A DNA stretch of 21,341 bases from Burkholderiales bacterium (GTDB lineage: Bacteria > Pseudomonadota > Gammaproteobacteria > Burkholderiales > Burkholderiaceae_C): contig JANXTP010000120.1 of assembly GCA_025352345.1 (NCBI GenBank), positions 1 through 21,341 of the forward strand, written 5' to 3'. The position numbers and the translations under genes are program-made. Below the pieces are notes generated by a model, which had not been told where the DNA came from, made no database searches, and saw only the letters and a list, made by a program, of their open reading frames with translations. Of the stretch, positions 1-7,236 are shown in pieces (the stretch's first letter is position 1; each line of letters opens with the position of its first letter).

Positions 1-184
1 TGCGCAGCTTGTCATCGGCCGGCATCGCGGCAAAGGCATGCGCCACATTGGCGCAGCCCATGCGGTCGCTGCCGCGGGGACGCTTGGACGCGACATCCAC
101 ACGGGCCAGGTAGGCCCGGCGCAGCACCGCGCTGCGCTCGCGAATTCGTTCTGTGACCCGAATGACGGCGGGATTCATCGGCAT
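1..184 (-). CDS. edd: Phosphogluconate dehydratase, N-terminal part (runs off left edge)
   Basis: 6-Phosphogluconate dehydratase converts 6-phosphogluconate to KDPG in the cytoplasmic Entner-Doudoroff pathway. I translated the minus strand from ATG 184 (or ATG 178, two codons later). It gives about 61 residues with RVTERIRERS, RRAYLARVD, CANVAHAFAAMPADDK. This lines up with the E. coli Edd start (RVTNRIIERS, SAYLARIE, CGNLAHGFAA). The methionine before N-P-A-V (ATG 178) matches the usual Edd start better than 184. No good Shine-Dalgarno is seen for either. The rest of the gene, including its iron-sulphur ligands, is outside the window. It lies 143 bases downstream of the nucleotidyltransferase gene on the same strand, and a long inverted repeat sits in between. 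Identification rests on about 60 residues, but the match is strong. Confidence 0.85.
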   Translation of the reverse strand, partial: MPMNPAVIRVTERIRERSAVLRRAYLARVDVASKRPRGSDRMGCANVAHAFAAMPADDKLR

Positions 185-237
185 GTTCGGCTTTCAACAG
201 GGAGGCGACGCCACCACAGCCCACAGTGTCGCAGCCA

Positions 238-299
238 GCGCTTGCTTCTGCGCGTCTCCGGCGCGAACCCGGACGAGCGCCACACCATGAAGCAAGCGC
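238..299. repeat. 11-bp perfect inverted repeat upstream of edd
   Basis: GCGCTTGCTTC at 238-248 is repeated in inverse as GAAGCAAGCGC at 289-299, 40 bases apart. Inside the loop a second stem can form (GGCGC 260-264 with GCGCC 277-281). The element starts about 54-60 bases upstream of the edd start codon on the minus strand. It could therefore be a structured leader of edd mRNA or a terminator-like structure after the nucleotidyltransferase gene. There is no T-run on either side. Its function is unknown. Confidence 0.5.
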
Positions 300-327
300 G
301 ATGCCCAAGGGTGCAAGACCGTGCGGT

Positions 328-975
328 CTATTGCGGCACCGTCTCCGCGCGCCCCCACAGCCCGCGCACCCGCTCCAGGTCGGCCACGGTGTCCACATCG
401 ACCAGCACGCCCGGGTCGTCGACCTCGACCGGGTGGGCCGGGTAGCGCGACACCATGCGGCGCGCGCCCTCATCGCCTTGCAGCGCGACCAGCTCGGAAT
501 ACAGCTCGGCATTGAAGCCGACCGGGTGACCGCGCTGCCCGTGGAGCTGGGCGTAGGCGATCGTGTGATCGCGCAGCGCCGCGGCCACCTGTTGCAGCGT
601 GGCCGATTGCACCAGCGGCATGTCGGCTGGCAGCACCACCCAGCCTTCAGCATTCGAACGGGCGGCGACACCGGCAGCAATCGAGGCGCCCGTGCCGAGC
701 CGGGCATTGACCGCCCGCAGGTCGCCACGACCTTCGACTGCCCGCGAGGCCGCTTCGAGCACCACGATGTCCTGGCGGGCGACATGGCGGGCCGCCTCGG
801 CCACCAGCGCCTCGGTGGTGATCACCACCAGCGGCAGGCCACTGCCGATCGCATGGGCCAAGGTCGCGCCGAGCACGCTGGTGCTGCCCAGGGGCTGGCT
901 CAGCTTGTGTCCGGCATCCTGAAAGCGGGAGCCGAGGCCGGCGGCCAACACAATGATCGCGCGCCCGGAGGTCAT
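328..975 (-). CDS. MocA/MobA-like nucleotidyltransferase family protein
   Basis: A 215-residue GT-A fold NTP transferase, resembling molybdenum cofactor cytidylyltransferase (MocA) and relatives. The N-terminal nucleotide-binding signature is IIVLAAGLGSRF (residues 7-18), followed by a lysine at 24. GTGASIAAGV (about 94-103) and the metal-binding segment VVLPADMPLV (113-122, Asp118) are typical of the family. Length fits MocA-type proteins (about 190-220). The start at ATG 975 is chosen because the AAG signature should lie close to the N-terminus. A further in-frame start 16 codons upstream adds unrelated sequence. A weak AGGAC precedes ATG 975. The gene is divergent from pdxH. No molybdoenzyme gene is visible here, so the acceptor cofactor is not known. 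Confidence 0.8.
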   Translation of the reverse strand: MTSGRAIIVLAAGLGSRFQDAGHKLSQPLGSTSVLGATLAHAIGSGLPLVVITTEALVAEAARHVARQDIVVLEAASRAVEGRGDLRAVNARLGTGASIAAGVAARSNAEGWVVLPADMPLVQSATLQQVAAALRDHTIAYAQLHGQRGHPVGFNAELYSELVALQGDEGARRMVSRYPAHPVEVDDPGVLVDVDTVADLERVRGLWGRAETVPQ

Positions 976-1050
976 TGGCAGTGTCCTGTGTTTCTGGAGG
1001 TTGAGATCGGAGGATGCAGGCATCGCGCCCGCCGCACCAGAGGGGCATCA

Positions 1051-1079
1051 CTGACATCGGACGGGGTGCTTTCTATACT
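1051..1079 (+). promoter_or_regulatory. Sigma-70 promoter of pdxH, predicts leaderless mRNA
   Basis: CTGACA at 1051-1056 and TATACT at 1074-1079 are separated by exactly 17 bases, close to the sigma-70 consensus. With the usual 6-7 bases from the -10 box to the start point, transcription would begin at about 1085-1087. That is the pdxH ATG at 1086. There is no Shine-Dalgarno in the bases before that ATG. Confidence 0.6.
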
Positions 1080-1085
1080 TGATTG

Positions 1086-1721
1086 ATGACCCAAATCGCC
1101 GATCTCCGCAAGAGCTACGAACGTGCCGAACTCGACGAGAGCGCCTCGCTGGCCGACCCGCTGGCGCAGTTTGAGCTGTGGCTGCAGCAAGCGCTGAGCG
1201 GCGAACTGCCCGAGCCCAACGCGATGACGCTCGCCACCGTCGGTGCCGATGGGCGGCCCTCGACGCGCGTGGTGCTGATCAAGGGCTGCGATGCGCGTGG
1301 CATCGTCTGGTACACCAACTACGACAGCCGCAAGGGCCGCGAGCTGGCGGCCCACCCGCAGGCGGCCTTGCAGTTCCATTGGGTGGAGCTGGAGCGGGTC
1401 GTGCGCATCGAAGGCCGGGTCGACATGGTCGATGCGGCCGAGTCGGATGCCTACTTCGCCTCGCGGCCGCTCGATTCGCGCATCGGCGCCTGGGCCTCGC
1501 CGCAAAGCGAGGTGATTCCCTCGCGCAGCGTGCTGGTCGCCAATGCGGCGAAGTACGGCGCGCAGTACCTGCTGAACCCGCCGCGTCCGCCGCACTGGGG
1601 CGGCTACCGCCTGGTGCCCGATCGCTGGGAGTTCTGGCAAGGCCGCCGGTCGCGGCTGCACGACCGGCTGCGGTACCGCTTGGAAGGGCAACAGTGGATC
1701 AGGGAGCGGTTGGCCCCCTGA
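1086..1721 (+). CDS. pdxH: Pyridoxamine 5'-phosphate oxidase
   Basis: FMN-dependent cytoplasmic oxidase that makes pyridoxal 5'-phosphate from pyridoxine or pyridoxamine 5'-phosphate, the last step of vitamin B6 synthesis and salvage. The 211-residue product has the family length. It carries the expected blocks: PNAMTLATVGADGRPSTRVV near the N-terminus for FMN binding, YTNYDSRKGREL, the PLDSRIGAWAS.QS segment, and the C-terminal PPHWGGYRLVPDRWEFWQGR and SRLHDRLRY signatures. An in-frame TTG lies one codon earlier (1083), but ATG 1086 is preferred. The start has no ribosome binding site and coincides with the predicted transcription start. The stop codon lies inside a 10-bp hairpin shared with the convergent receptor gene. 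Confidence 0.96.
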   Translation: MTQIADLRKSYERAELDESASLADPLAQFELWLQQALSGELPEPNAMTLATVGADGRPSTRVVLIKGCDARGIVWYTNYDSRKGRELAAHPQAALQFHWVELERVVRIEGRVDMVDAAESDAYFASRPLDSRIGAWASPQSEVIPSRSVLVANAAKYGAQYLLNPPRPPHWGGYRLVPDRWEFWQGRRSRLHDRLRYRLEGQQWIRERLAP

Positions 1722-1725
1722 TCCA
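1695..1725. terminator. Hairpin between convergent pdxH and receptor gene
   Basis: TGGATCAGGG (1695-1704) pairs perfectly with CCCTGATCCA (1716-1725) around an 11-base loop. The pdxH stop codon (1719-1721) is in the right arm. The receptor gene on the other strand ends 26 bases further on. Neither side has a true T-run, so it may be a weak bidirectional terminator or a 3'-end stabilising hairpin. Confidence 0.4.
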
Positions 1726-1750
1726 GTGGTTCCTGGTGAAGCTCGCGGCG

Positions 1751-3862
1751 TCAGAAGCTCACGCGCATCCCCACCTCTACCGCCCGCCCTGGCAATGGCG
1801 ACAGGCCGCGGATGGTCTGGATCGTCGAAGCACTGAATGCCCGCTCGTTGCCCAAGTTGGTCAGCTTGACGAACCAGATCGCATCGGCCAGGTTCATGCT
1901 GATACGCTGCGACAGCGAGAGGTTGACCAGGGTATAGCCAGCCGTCGGTCGGTCGGTGTCGGGCACCCGGTTCTGGCGCGCCGAACGGTCGGCCTCGATG
2001 CGCGCGCTCCATAGCCCTCGCGTCGCATCGAGGCCAAGATTCAGCCGCCACGGCGCGACACGCGGCAGTGGCTCGCCGGTGCTGCGGTTGGTGGCGCGCG
2101 TCGTGTCGAATTTGGTGGTGGCATCGAGTTGCCAAGGCAGCTCGGCCAGGCGCTTGCGGCCTTCGATCTCGGCACCCACCAACCGTGCGCGCACCGCGTT
2201 GAATCGGTACAGCGGCACGCTGTTCGGTGTGCCATCGGCCACCGTCGCGCCCGCTACATCGACCTGGCCGCCCGACGCATCGAGCGAGATGAAGCGCGAG
2301 AACCGGGTGTGGAACACACCGACACGCAGCTGGTCGGTCTCTGTCTTCCATTGCAGCGCCAGATCGATGTTCGTGCCGCGTTCGGTCGGCAAGGCGGTAT
2401 TGCCTTGTTCATAGGCGCCGGTAGCCGCATGCACGCCGTTCGCATACAGCTCGAAGTAGGTCGGTGCACGTTCAGTCGTACTCAGCGACCCTGACAGCGA
2501 CCAGGTCGGCGTGAGCGGGACGATGTTGGCCAGCGAGTAGCTCTGCAGCGAAAAATTCCGCCGCACCAAGCCGCCGAACTTGGGTTGAAGTGGATTCGCA
2601 TCGCCCTCGGAATCAACCTCGGCACGTTCGAAGCGTGCGCCGGCAGACAGCGTGCCGCCGACCCAGGCCAGCTCTTCGAGTGCGAACAGCCCGGTCTTGC
2701 GGGTGTTCGTCTTCGGCACGAACGCTTCCTCGCCGAGCGCCGAGAAATCAAAGTCCTCGTGCTGCACACCGACCACGCCGCGCAGCGGGCCGAACCGGGC
2801 ATGCTCGGCCTCCAGGCGCAGGTCGTAGCCTTGACTTCTGAACACGGTACCGACCTGGCCGCTGCCTTGGATCTCCTGGTGCTGGTAGTCGATGTAGTTG
2901 GCATTCAGCCGCAGGGCCCGCAGCGGGCTGTCGGTGATCTTCAGCTGGCTGGCGAAGCCGACATGGTCGCGTCGGAGCTGGATCGTGGTCGCCGGCTCCG
3001 CGGTCACGCCGTAATCGCTGTGGTAGGTGTCAACCGACAGGCCAATGCGGCCCTGCGCAGGCTCGGCACCGCCGCCGAAGAACAGCGATCCGCCCAGCGC
3101 ACCACCGACGGTATCGGCGGCCGAATTGCGCACATGGCTGCTGCGCGCCAGCGGCTCGCCGTCTTGCACCGGCGTGTAGCGAGGCGCCAGCAGGTTCGAG
3201 GTGTCGCGGCCGAACACATCGGCGTGCACAGCGAAACTGTCATTGCCGGACTCGATCAGCGCCGCACCGCCGCGCTGACGCGCAGCGCCACCCAGCCGTG
3301 CCTCGACCGCACCGGAAAAGCCTGCCATCGGCGCGCGCGGAATCCGGTTGTCCAGCGTGTTGACGACACCGCCGACCGCGCTGCCACCGTAGAACAGCGC
3401 GCCGGGGCCGCGCAGCACCTCGATGCGATCAACGATCAGCGGATCGATCGGTACTGCATGGTCGTAGCTCAATGACGAGGCGTCGATCGACGCGCCGGCG
3501 TTGCTGAGGATGCGCACGCGGTCGCCGTCGAGACCACGGATCACCGGTCGGTTGGCGTTGGGACCGAAGTAGGTCGAAGACACGCCGGGCAGACCGGACA
3601 GCGTGTCGCCCAGCGAGCTGCCGCGTCGCAGCACCAGACCGTCGCCGGACAGCACCGACACCGGTGCCGCGATCTGCGCGCTGCCCAGCGGGTTGCCAGT
3701 GATCACGACGGTGTCGAGCGTGCGTGATGGCGGCGCTGTGGCGGCCGCAGGAGCTGCATCGGGCAGGCCTTGCGCTTGACCAAGCCGCGGAATAACGGCC
3801 GTGAACGCCAAGCTCAAGGACAGCACCAGCGCGCTGCGTGGAGGATGAAAACGTGGGTACAT
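1751..3862 (-). CDS. TonB-dependent outer-membrane receptor, ZnuD-like
   Basis: A 703-residue outer-membrane receptor that would import a metal or metal chelate with TonB energy. It has a signal peptide (about 1-30), a TonB box DTVVITG (50-56) and a plug domain containing PVIRGLDGDRVRILSNAGAS, DHAVPIDPLIVDRIEVLRGP and the GGSAVGGVVN block. A 22-strand barrel region follows and ends in Phe. The segments YIDYQHQEIQGSG and FSALGEEAFVP resemble the ZnuD zinc receptor family of Neisseria and relatives. Zinc is therefore the best guess, though other metals are possible. Start ATG 3862 is chosen because the signal peptide begins there. The frame stays open for 291 more bases upstream but is not protein-like. 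It lies downstream of msrA and a histidine-rich exported protein on the same strand. I found no Zur or Fur box in the 166-base gap. Confidence 0.85.
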   Translation of the reverse strand: MYPRFHPPRSALVLSLSLAFTAVIPRLGQAQGLPDAAPAAATAPPSRTLDTVVITGNPLGSAQIAAPVSVLSGDGLVLRRGSSLGDTLSGLPGVSSTYFGPNANRPVIRGLDGDRVRILSNAGASIDASSLSYDHAVPIDPLIVDRIEVLRGPGALFYGGSAVGGVVNTLDNRIPRAPMAGFSGAVEARLGGAARQRGGAALIESGNDSFAVHADVFGRDTSNLLAPRYTPVQDGEPLARSSHVRNSAADTVGGALGGSLFFGGGAEPAQGRIGLSVDTYHSDYGVTAEPATTIQLRRDHVGFASQLKITDSPLRALRLNANYIDYQHQEIQGSGQVGTVFRSQGYDLRLEAEHARFGPLRGVVGVQHEDFDFSALGEEAFVPKTNTRKTGLFALEELAWVGGTLSAGARFERAEVDSEGDANPLQPKFGGLVRRNFSLQSYSLANIVPLTPTWSLSGSLSTTERAPTYFELYANGVHAATGAYEQGNTALPTERGTNIDLALQWKTETDQLRVGVFHTRFSRFISLDASGGQVDVAGATVADGTPNSVPLYRFNAVRARLVGAEIEGRKRLAELPWQLDATTKFDTTRATNRSTGEPLPRVAPWRLNLGLDATRGLWSARIEADRSARQNRVPDTDRPTAGYTLVNLSLSQRISMNLADAIWFVKLTNLGNERAFSASTIQTIRGLSPLPGRAVEVGMRVSF

Positions 3863-4028
3863 GACGGGTGAACTCGGGACGTGCAACCACCAATGCGCGA
3901 CCTGACGGCCCGGCGCTTCGATGACGCTGAAAACGAAGTGGCGCCGCCGTCCACTGCGGACAACGGCATACGTGTGTGGGAGATCAGAAAGCGCGTGTGA
4001 GCCCGGCCGGTGGCCGGACAAGCGCTGG

Positions 4029-4454
4029 TCAGCCGATGGCGGGCGGTGCGCGGGCGAGGAAGCCCGTGACTTGCGTGGCGTGGTGCCACGCGGCGTGGAC
4101 GGCGTTGGGCTGAACCGGCGCCGCAAAGGCCAGCGGGAGGGCCGGCAGGTCATGCAGCAGGGCGGCGTGCGTCAGCTGATCGAACAGTGCGCAGCCCGCG
4201 CTGCCTTCGTGATGACCAGCGAACATCGCCTGCAGCCAGCCATGAACGAGATGCCCGGGGTGCGCAGAGTGCGCCGCCGTGCTGGCCTCAGCGTCAGCGC
4301 TGATGAGGCTGAGGCCAGCCTGCGCTGGCAAGGTGTGGTGCACGTGTCCATCGTGCGGGTGCACATAGCCGTGCAGTAGCCCGATCGACTGCACCAGCAG
4401 CGCGCTGAACCACAGCGCCACGGCGAAGGCCACGCGGGGCCAGGCGGTCTTCAT
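4029..4454 (-). CDS. Histidine-rich exported protein, DUF2946-like
   Basis: A 141-residue protein with an N-terminal hydrophobic segment (about 8-27, signal peptide or membrane anchor). It has 17 histidines, dense in HGYVHPHDGHVHH (28-40), HSAHPGHLVHG (62-72) and GHHEG (80-84). The C-ALFDQLTHA segment around Cys88 recalls DUF2946-type small proteins often found near metal receptors. The start ATG (4454-4452) shares one base with the msrA stop (TGATG), so translation is probably coupled to msrA. The next gene is the ZnuD-like receptor. A periplasmic zinc or copper binding role is inferred from composition and context. No catalytic motif is seen, and the family assignment is tentative. Confidence 0.65.
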   Translation of the reverse strand: MKTAWPRVAFAVALWFSALLVQSIGLLHGYVHPHDGHVHHTLPAQAGLSLISADAEASTAAHSAHPGHLVHGWLQAMFAGHHEGSAGCALFDQLTHAALLHDLPALPLAFAAPVQPNAVHAAWHHATQVTGFLARAPPAIG

Positions 4455-4990
4455 CAGGCGGTCTGCTTGACCCGGCTGGCGAAGGTCTTGCGGAACTTCT
4501 CGATCTTCGGCGCCGCGACCATCGCGCAATAGCCCTGGCTCGGGTGGTTGGCGTAGTAGTGCTGGTGGTAGTCCTCGGCGCGCGAGTAGTCGGCCACCGG
4601 CAGCAGCTCGGTGACCAGCTTGCCGGCCACCTTCTGATCGACCTCGTCCATCACCTCGCGGGCCACGGCCTGCTGATCGGGGTGGTGGAAATAGATGCCC
4701 GAGCGGTACTGGGTGCCGGTGTCGGCGCCCTGGCGGTTCAACGTGGTCGGGTCGTGAATCACGAAGAAGATCTCCAGCACCTCGCGCAAGCTGATGCGTT
4801 GATCATCGAAGGCAACGCGAATCACCTCGACGCAGCCGGTCTTGCCGCTGCAGACCTGCTCATAGCTGGGTTGGGCGAGCTGGCCATTGCTGTAGCCTGA
4901 TTCGACCGCGGTGACGCCGTCGACCTGCTCGAACACCGCCTCGGTGCACCAGAAACAACCGCCGCCCAGTGTGATGACTTCTTGTGCCAT
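4454..4990 (-). CDS. msrA: Peptide methionine-(S)-S-oxide reductase
   Basis: Reduces methionine-S-sulfoxide in proteins and free methionine, using thioredoxin. The 178-residue product carries the GGGCFWC active-site motif near the N-terminus (Cys12 catalytic, Cys15). It also has the substrate-binding stretch IHDPTTLNRQGADTGTQYRS (79-98), AEDYHQ.Y (138-145) and a C-terminal resolving Cys155 in QGYCAMV. There is no secretion signal, so it acts in the cytoplasm. Start ATG 4990 has a strong AAGGAGAT ribosome site 4 bases upstream. A small inverted repeat (GATTG, 4 bases, CAATC) lies upstream, about 30-50 bases from the start. The stop codon overlaps the start of the histidine-rich gene, so this looks like the first gene of a three-gene unit with the ZnuD-like receptor. 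Confidence 0.96.
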   Translation of the reverse strand: MAQEVITLGGGCFWCTEAVFEQVDGVTAVESGYSNGQLAQPSYEQVCSGKTGCVEVIRVAFDDQRISLREVLEIFFVIHDPTTLNRQGADTGTQYRSGIYFHHPDQQAVAREVMDEVDQKVAGKLVTELLPVADYSRAEDYHQHYYANHPSQGYCAMVAAPKIEKFRKTFASRVKQTA

Positions 4991-5075
4991 GGTGATCTCC
5001 TTCGATCGCAGATGTGAATGATTGGAAACAATCCAAGCCCTGATGTCGGCGTGGGTGGTGAATTCTTTCCGGCGC

Positions 5076-7226
5076 TTACTGCAAGGCGTAGGTGGCGGTG
5101 ATGCCGATGGTCCAGGTGCGCGGCGGCGCGGTTTCGAAATAGCGACCGTTGCCTTCGTTGACGATGACCGATCCAGCGTAGTAGCGGTGGGTCAGGTTGT
5201 CGATGCGCAACAGCTCGCTGAACTGCCAGCCACCCACGGTCTGCCGCCAGCGGGCGCGCAGGTTGAACAGCGTGCTGGTCGAGGTGGCATCGGTGTTCGT
5301 GTCGTTGACGTACAGCCGGCCGGTGTGCACCACTTCGGCCGCAGCGCTGAAGCCGCCCCAGGCGTGATTCGGGGTCCAGGCCAGTTCGGCGTACAGATGG
5401 CGATCAGGCGTGCCAGGCAGCCGGTTGCCGGCACGCACCGGGGCAGCGGTACTGCCCGAGCCGCTGACGAAGGCGTCGTCGAAGCGAGCCCGCAGCGCGC
5501 TCAGGCTGACGACGCTGTGCAGCGTGTCGCTGAGCTGGGCGATGTGCGACAGCTCGATGCCACGCCGCGAGGTCCGGCCGGCATTCTTGTAGGTCGAACG
5601 CCCGCCGGCGTTGCTGTCGACGACCAGTTCGTCGTCGGTCTCGATGTCGAACACCGCCACATCGAGGCGCTGGCCGTGGCTGACCTTCCACTTGGCGCCG
5701 ACCTCGGCGTGGCGGCTGCGCGAGGCCTTCAGCGCGCTGTTCAGACCGGTCAGGCCACTCGATCGGTAGGACAGTTCGTTGAAGGTCGGCGTTTCGAAGC
5801 CGCGGCCGATGTTGGCGTACAGGTTGAGCGTCGGCGTCACCTTCCAGGCGAGGCCCACGACCGGGCTGGTCGCGCTGAAAGCGAGCCGACCGCTGTCGTT
5901 GGGGTTGCCCGCAGCGATGTAGCGGTCGTCGGAGGCAAACCTGACATGGCTGTGCCGCGCGCCGGCGGTCAGCGTCCACGTCGAGCTCAGGTCGTAGGCC
6001 ACCTGCACGAACACATCGGCGCTGCGCACGGTGTTGACCTCGTCGCGCTTGAGACCACCGCGCTCGCCACGCGTGTTGACGTAGCCCTGGCGGTCCTCCC
6101 GATAGGTTTCGCCCTCGATGCCTGCGGTCAGCTTCAGCACGCGACCCTCGCCCAGTGCGATGCGGTGCGCCCCCTGCAGCGCCGCGCCGCCATAGCTGCG
6201 GTTGAACTCCACGATGCCGCCGCTCGAAGTCGGCGTGCCCTGCGCCCCGATCGGGATCGACAGCGCGTTCGCCAGATCGCGCGAGCCGATGTACACCCGC
6301 GCCGACAGCTCAGTGACCTCGCTGAACCGGTGCTCGACGCTCGCGCCCAACTGCTGCTGACGCACCGTCTTGCGTGGGTCCTGCGCCAGCGCCGCGAAGT
6401 AGGCCGGGTTGCTGCCCACGCGGTGGCTGCGGAACTGCGCGGCGGTCAAGCCCAGTGGGTCTTTCGACATCGGCTGGTCCAGCACATTGAGCACAACAGC
6501 GACGTGGGTGTCAGCTGTCCATTGACTTTGCCAGCGCGCATTCAGCTGGCGCCTTGTGGAATCGCTGTGCGGGCGGAAACCATCGGTGTGGAATTCGGCA
6601 CCCTCGATCGTCAGCCCATAGCCCGGCGTGCTGGTGCTGGCCTTGACGCCAAGCTTCCACAGCCCGAGGCGGCTGCGCGCGGCGCTCAACGTCCCCGTCG
6701 GCACCAGCGCATCGTCCTCGGTGAACACCTGCACCACCCCACCGGCCGCATTGCCGTACAGCTGCGCCAGCGGGCCACGCAGCACCTCGATGCGACCGAC
6801 AGAACCCAGCGCCACATTCGACACCTGGCCCTGGCCGTCGGGCATCGTGGCCGGGATGCCATCGACCAGCACCTTGACGCCGCGAATGCCGAAGGTCGAG
6901 CGGGCGCCGAAGCCGCGGATCGACAGCTGCAGGTCCTGGGCGTCGTTGTTGCGGTTCAACACCGAGATGCCCGGCACCCGACTCAGTACCTCCGACAGTG
7001 CGACCTGCGGGCCAGCGTTCTCGATCGCGTCACGGGTCACGGCCGAGATTGCCGCGGGCACGTCGAACGAGGGCTCGCGCGCCCGCTGGCCCGAGATGAC
7101 GACGGTATCGAGCCACGTGGCGGGCGGGCCCGTCTGCGCGCTGGCGTCGCACACCAGCGCGAGTGCAATTGCGAGTGCAGCACACAGCGGCAAGGCCTCG
7201 AAGCGAGGTTTGATGACAGGCCGCAT
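5076..7226 (-). CDS. pqqU: TonB-dependent receptor, PqqU (YncD)-type PQQ importer
   Basis: A 716-residue outer-membrane receptor. It has a signal peptide (1-30, cleavage after A-S-A), a TonB box LDTVVISG (39-46), then plug and barrel. Long stretches match my memory of E. coli YncD, now PqqU, the pyrroloquinoline quinone receptor. These include AQDLQLSIRGFGARST, GIRGVKVLVDGIPATMPDGQ, GRGFETPTFNELSYRSSGL, the ETDDELVVDSNAGGRSTYKN block and the C-terminal GSVIVNEGNGRYFE. These shared blocks lie in the plug and in barrel loops, so PQQ is the likely ligand. ATG 7226 is preferred to a TTG two codons earlier. It lies 10 bases after the stop of the DUF748 gene and lacks a clear ribosome site, so coupling is likely. 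Confidence 0.85.
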   Translation of the reverse strand: MRPVIKPRFEALPLCAALAIALALVCDASAQTGPPATWLDTVVISGQRAREPSFDVPAAISAVTRDAIENAGPQVALSEVLSRVPGISVLNRNNDAQDLQLSIRGFGARSTFGIRGVKVLVDGIPATMPDGQGQVSNVALGSVGRIEVLRGPLAQLYGNAAGGVVQVFTEDDALVPTGTLSAARSRLGLWKLGVKASTSTPGYGLTIEGAEFHTDGFRPHSDSTRRQLNARWQSQWTADTHVAVVLNVLDQPMSKDPLGLTAAQFRSHRVGSNPAYFAALAQDPRKTVRQQQLGASVEHRFSEVTELSARVYIGSRDLANALSIPIGAQGTPTSSGGIVEFNRSYGGAALQGAHRIALGEGRVLKLTAGIEGETYREDRQGYVNTRGERGGLKRDEVNTVRSADVFVQVAYDLSSTWTLTAGARHSHVRFASDDRYIAAGNPNDSGRLAFSATSPVVGLAWKVTPTLNLYANIGRGFETPTFNELSYRSSGLTGLNSALKASRSRHAEVGAKWKVSHGQRLDVAVFDIETDDELVVDSNAGGRSTYKNAGRTSRRGIELSHIAQLSDTLHSVVSLSALRARFDDAFVSGSGSTAAPVRAGNRLPGTPDRHLYAELAWTPNHAWGGFSAAAEVVHTGRLYVNDTNTDATSTSTLFNLRARWRQTVGGWQFSELLRIDNLTHRYYAGSVIVNEGNGRYFETAPPRTWTIGITATYALQ

Positions 7227-7236
7227 CGGCAAGGCG

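Noticed and set aside
3863..4028. Possible Zur box, Fur box or cobalamin riboswitch ahead of the ZnuD-like receptor
   Set aside because: No AT-rich dyad of the Zur or Fur type and no B12-box were found by reading both strands.
3863..4153. Upstream extension of the ZnuD-like receptor frame (97 more residues)
   Set aside because: The signal peptide begins at ATG 3862. The extension has no protein character and overlaps the histidine-rich gene in another frame.
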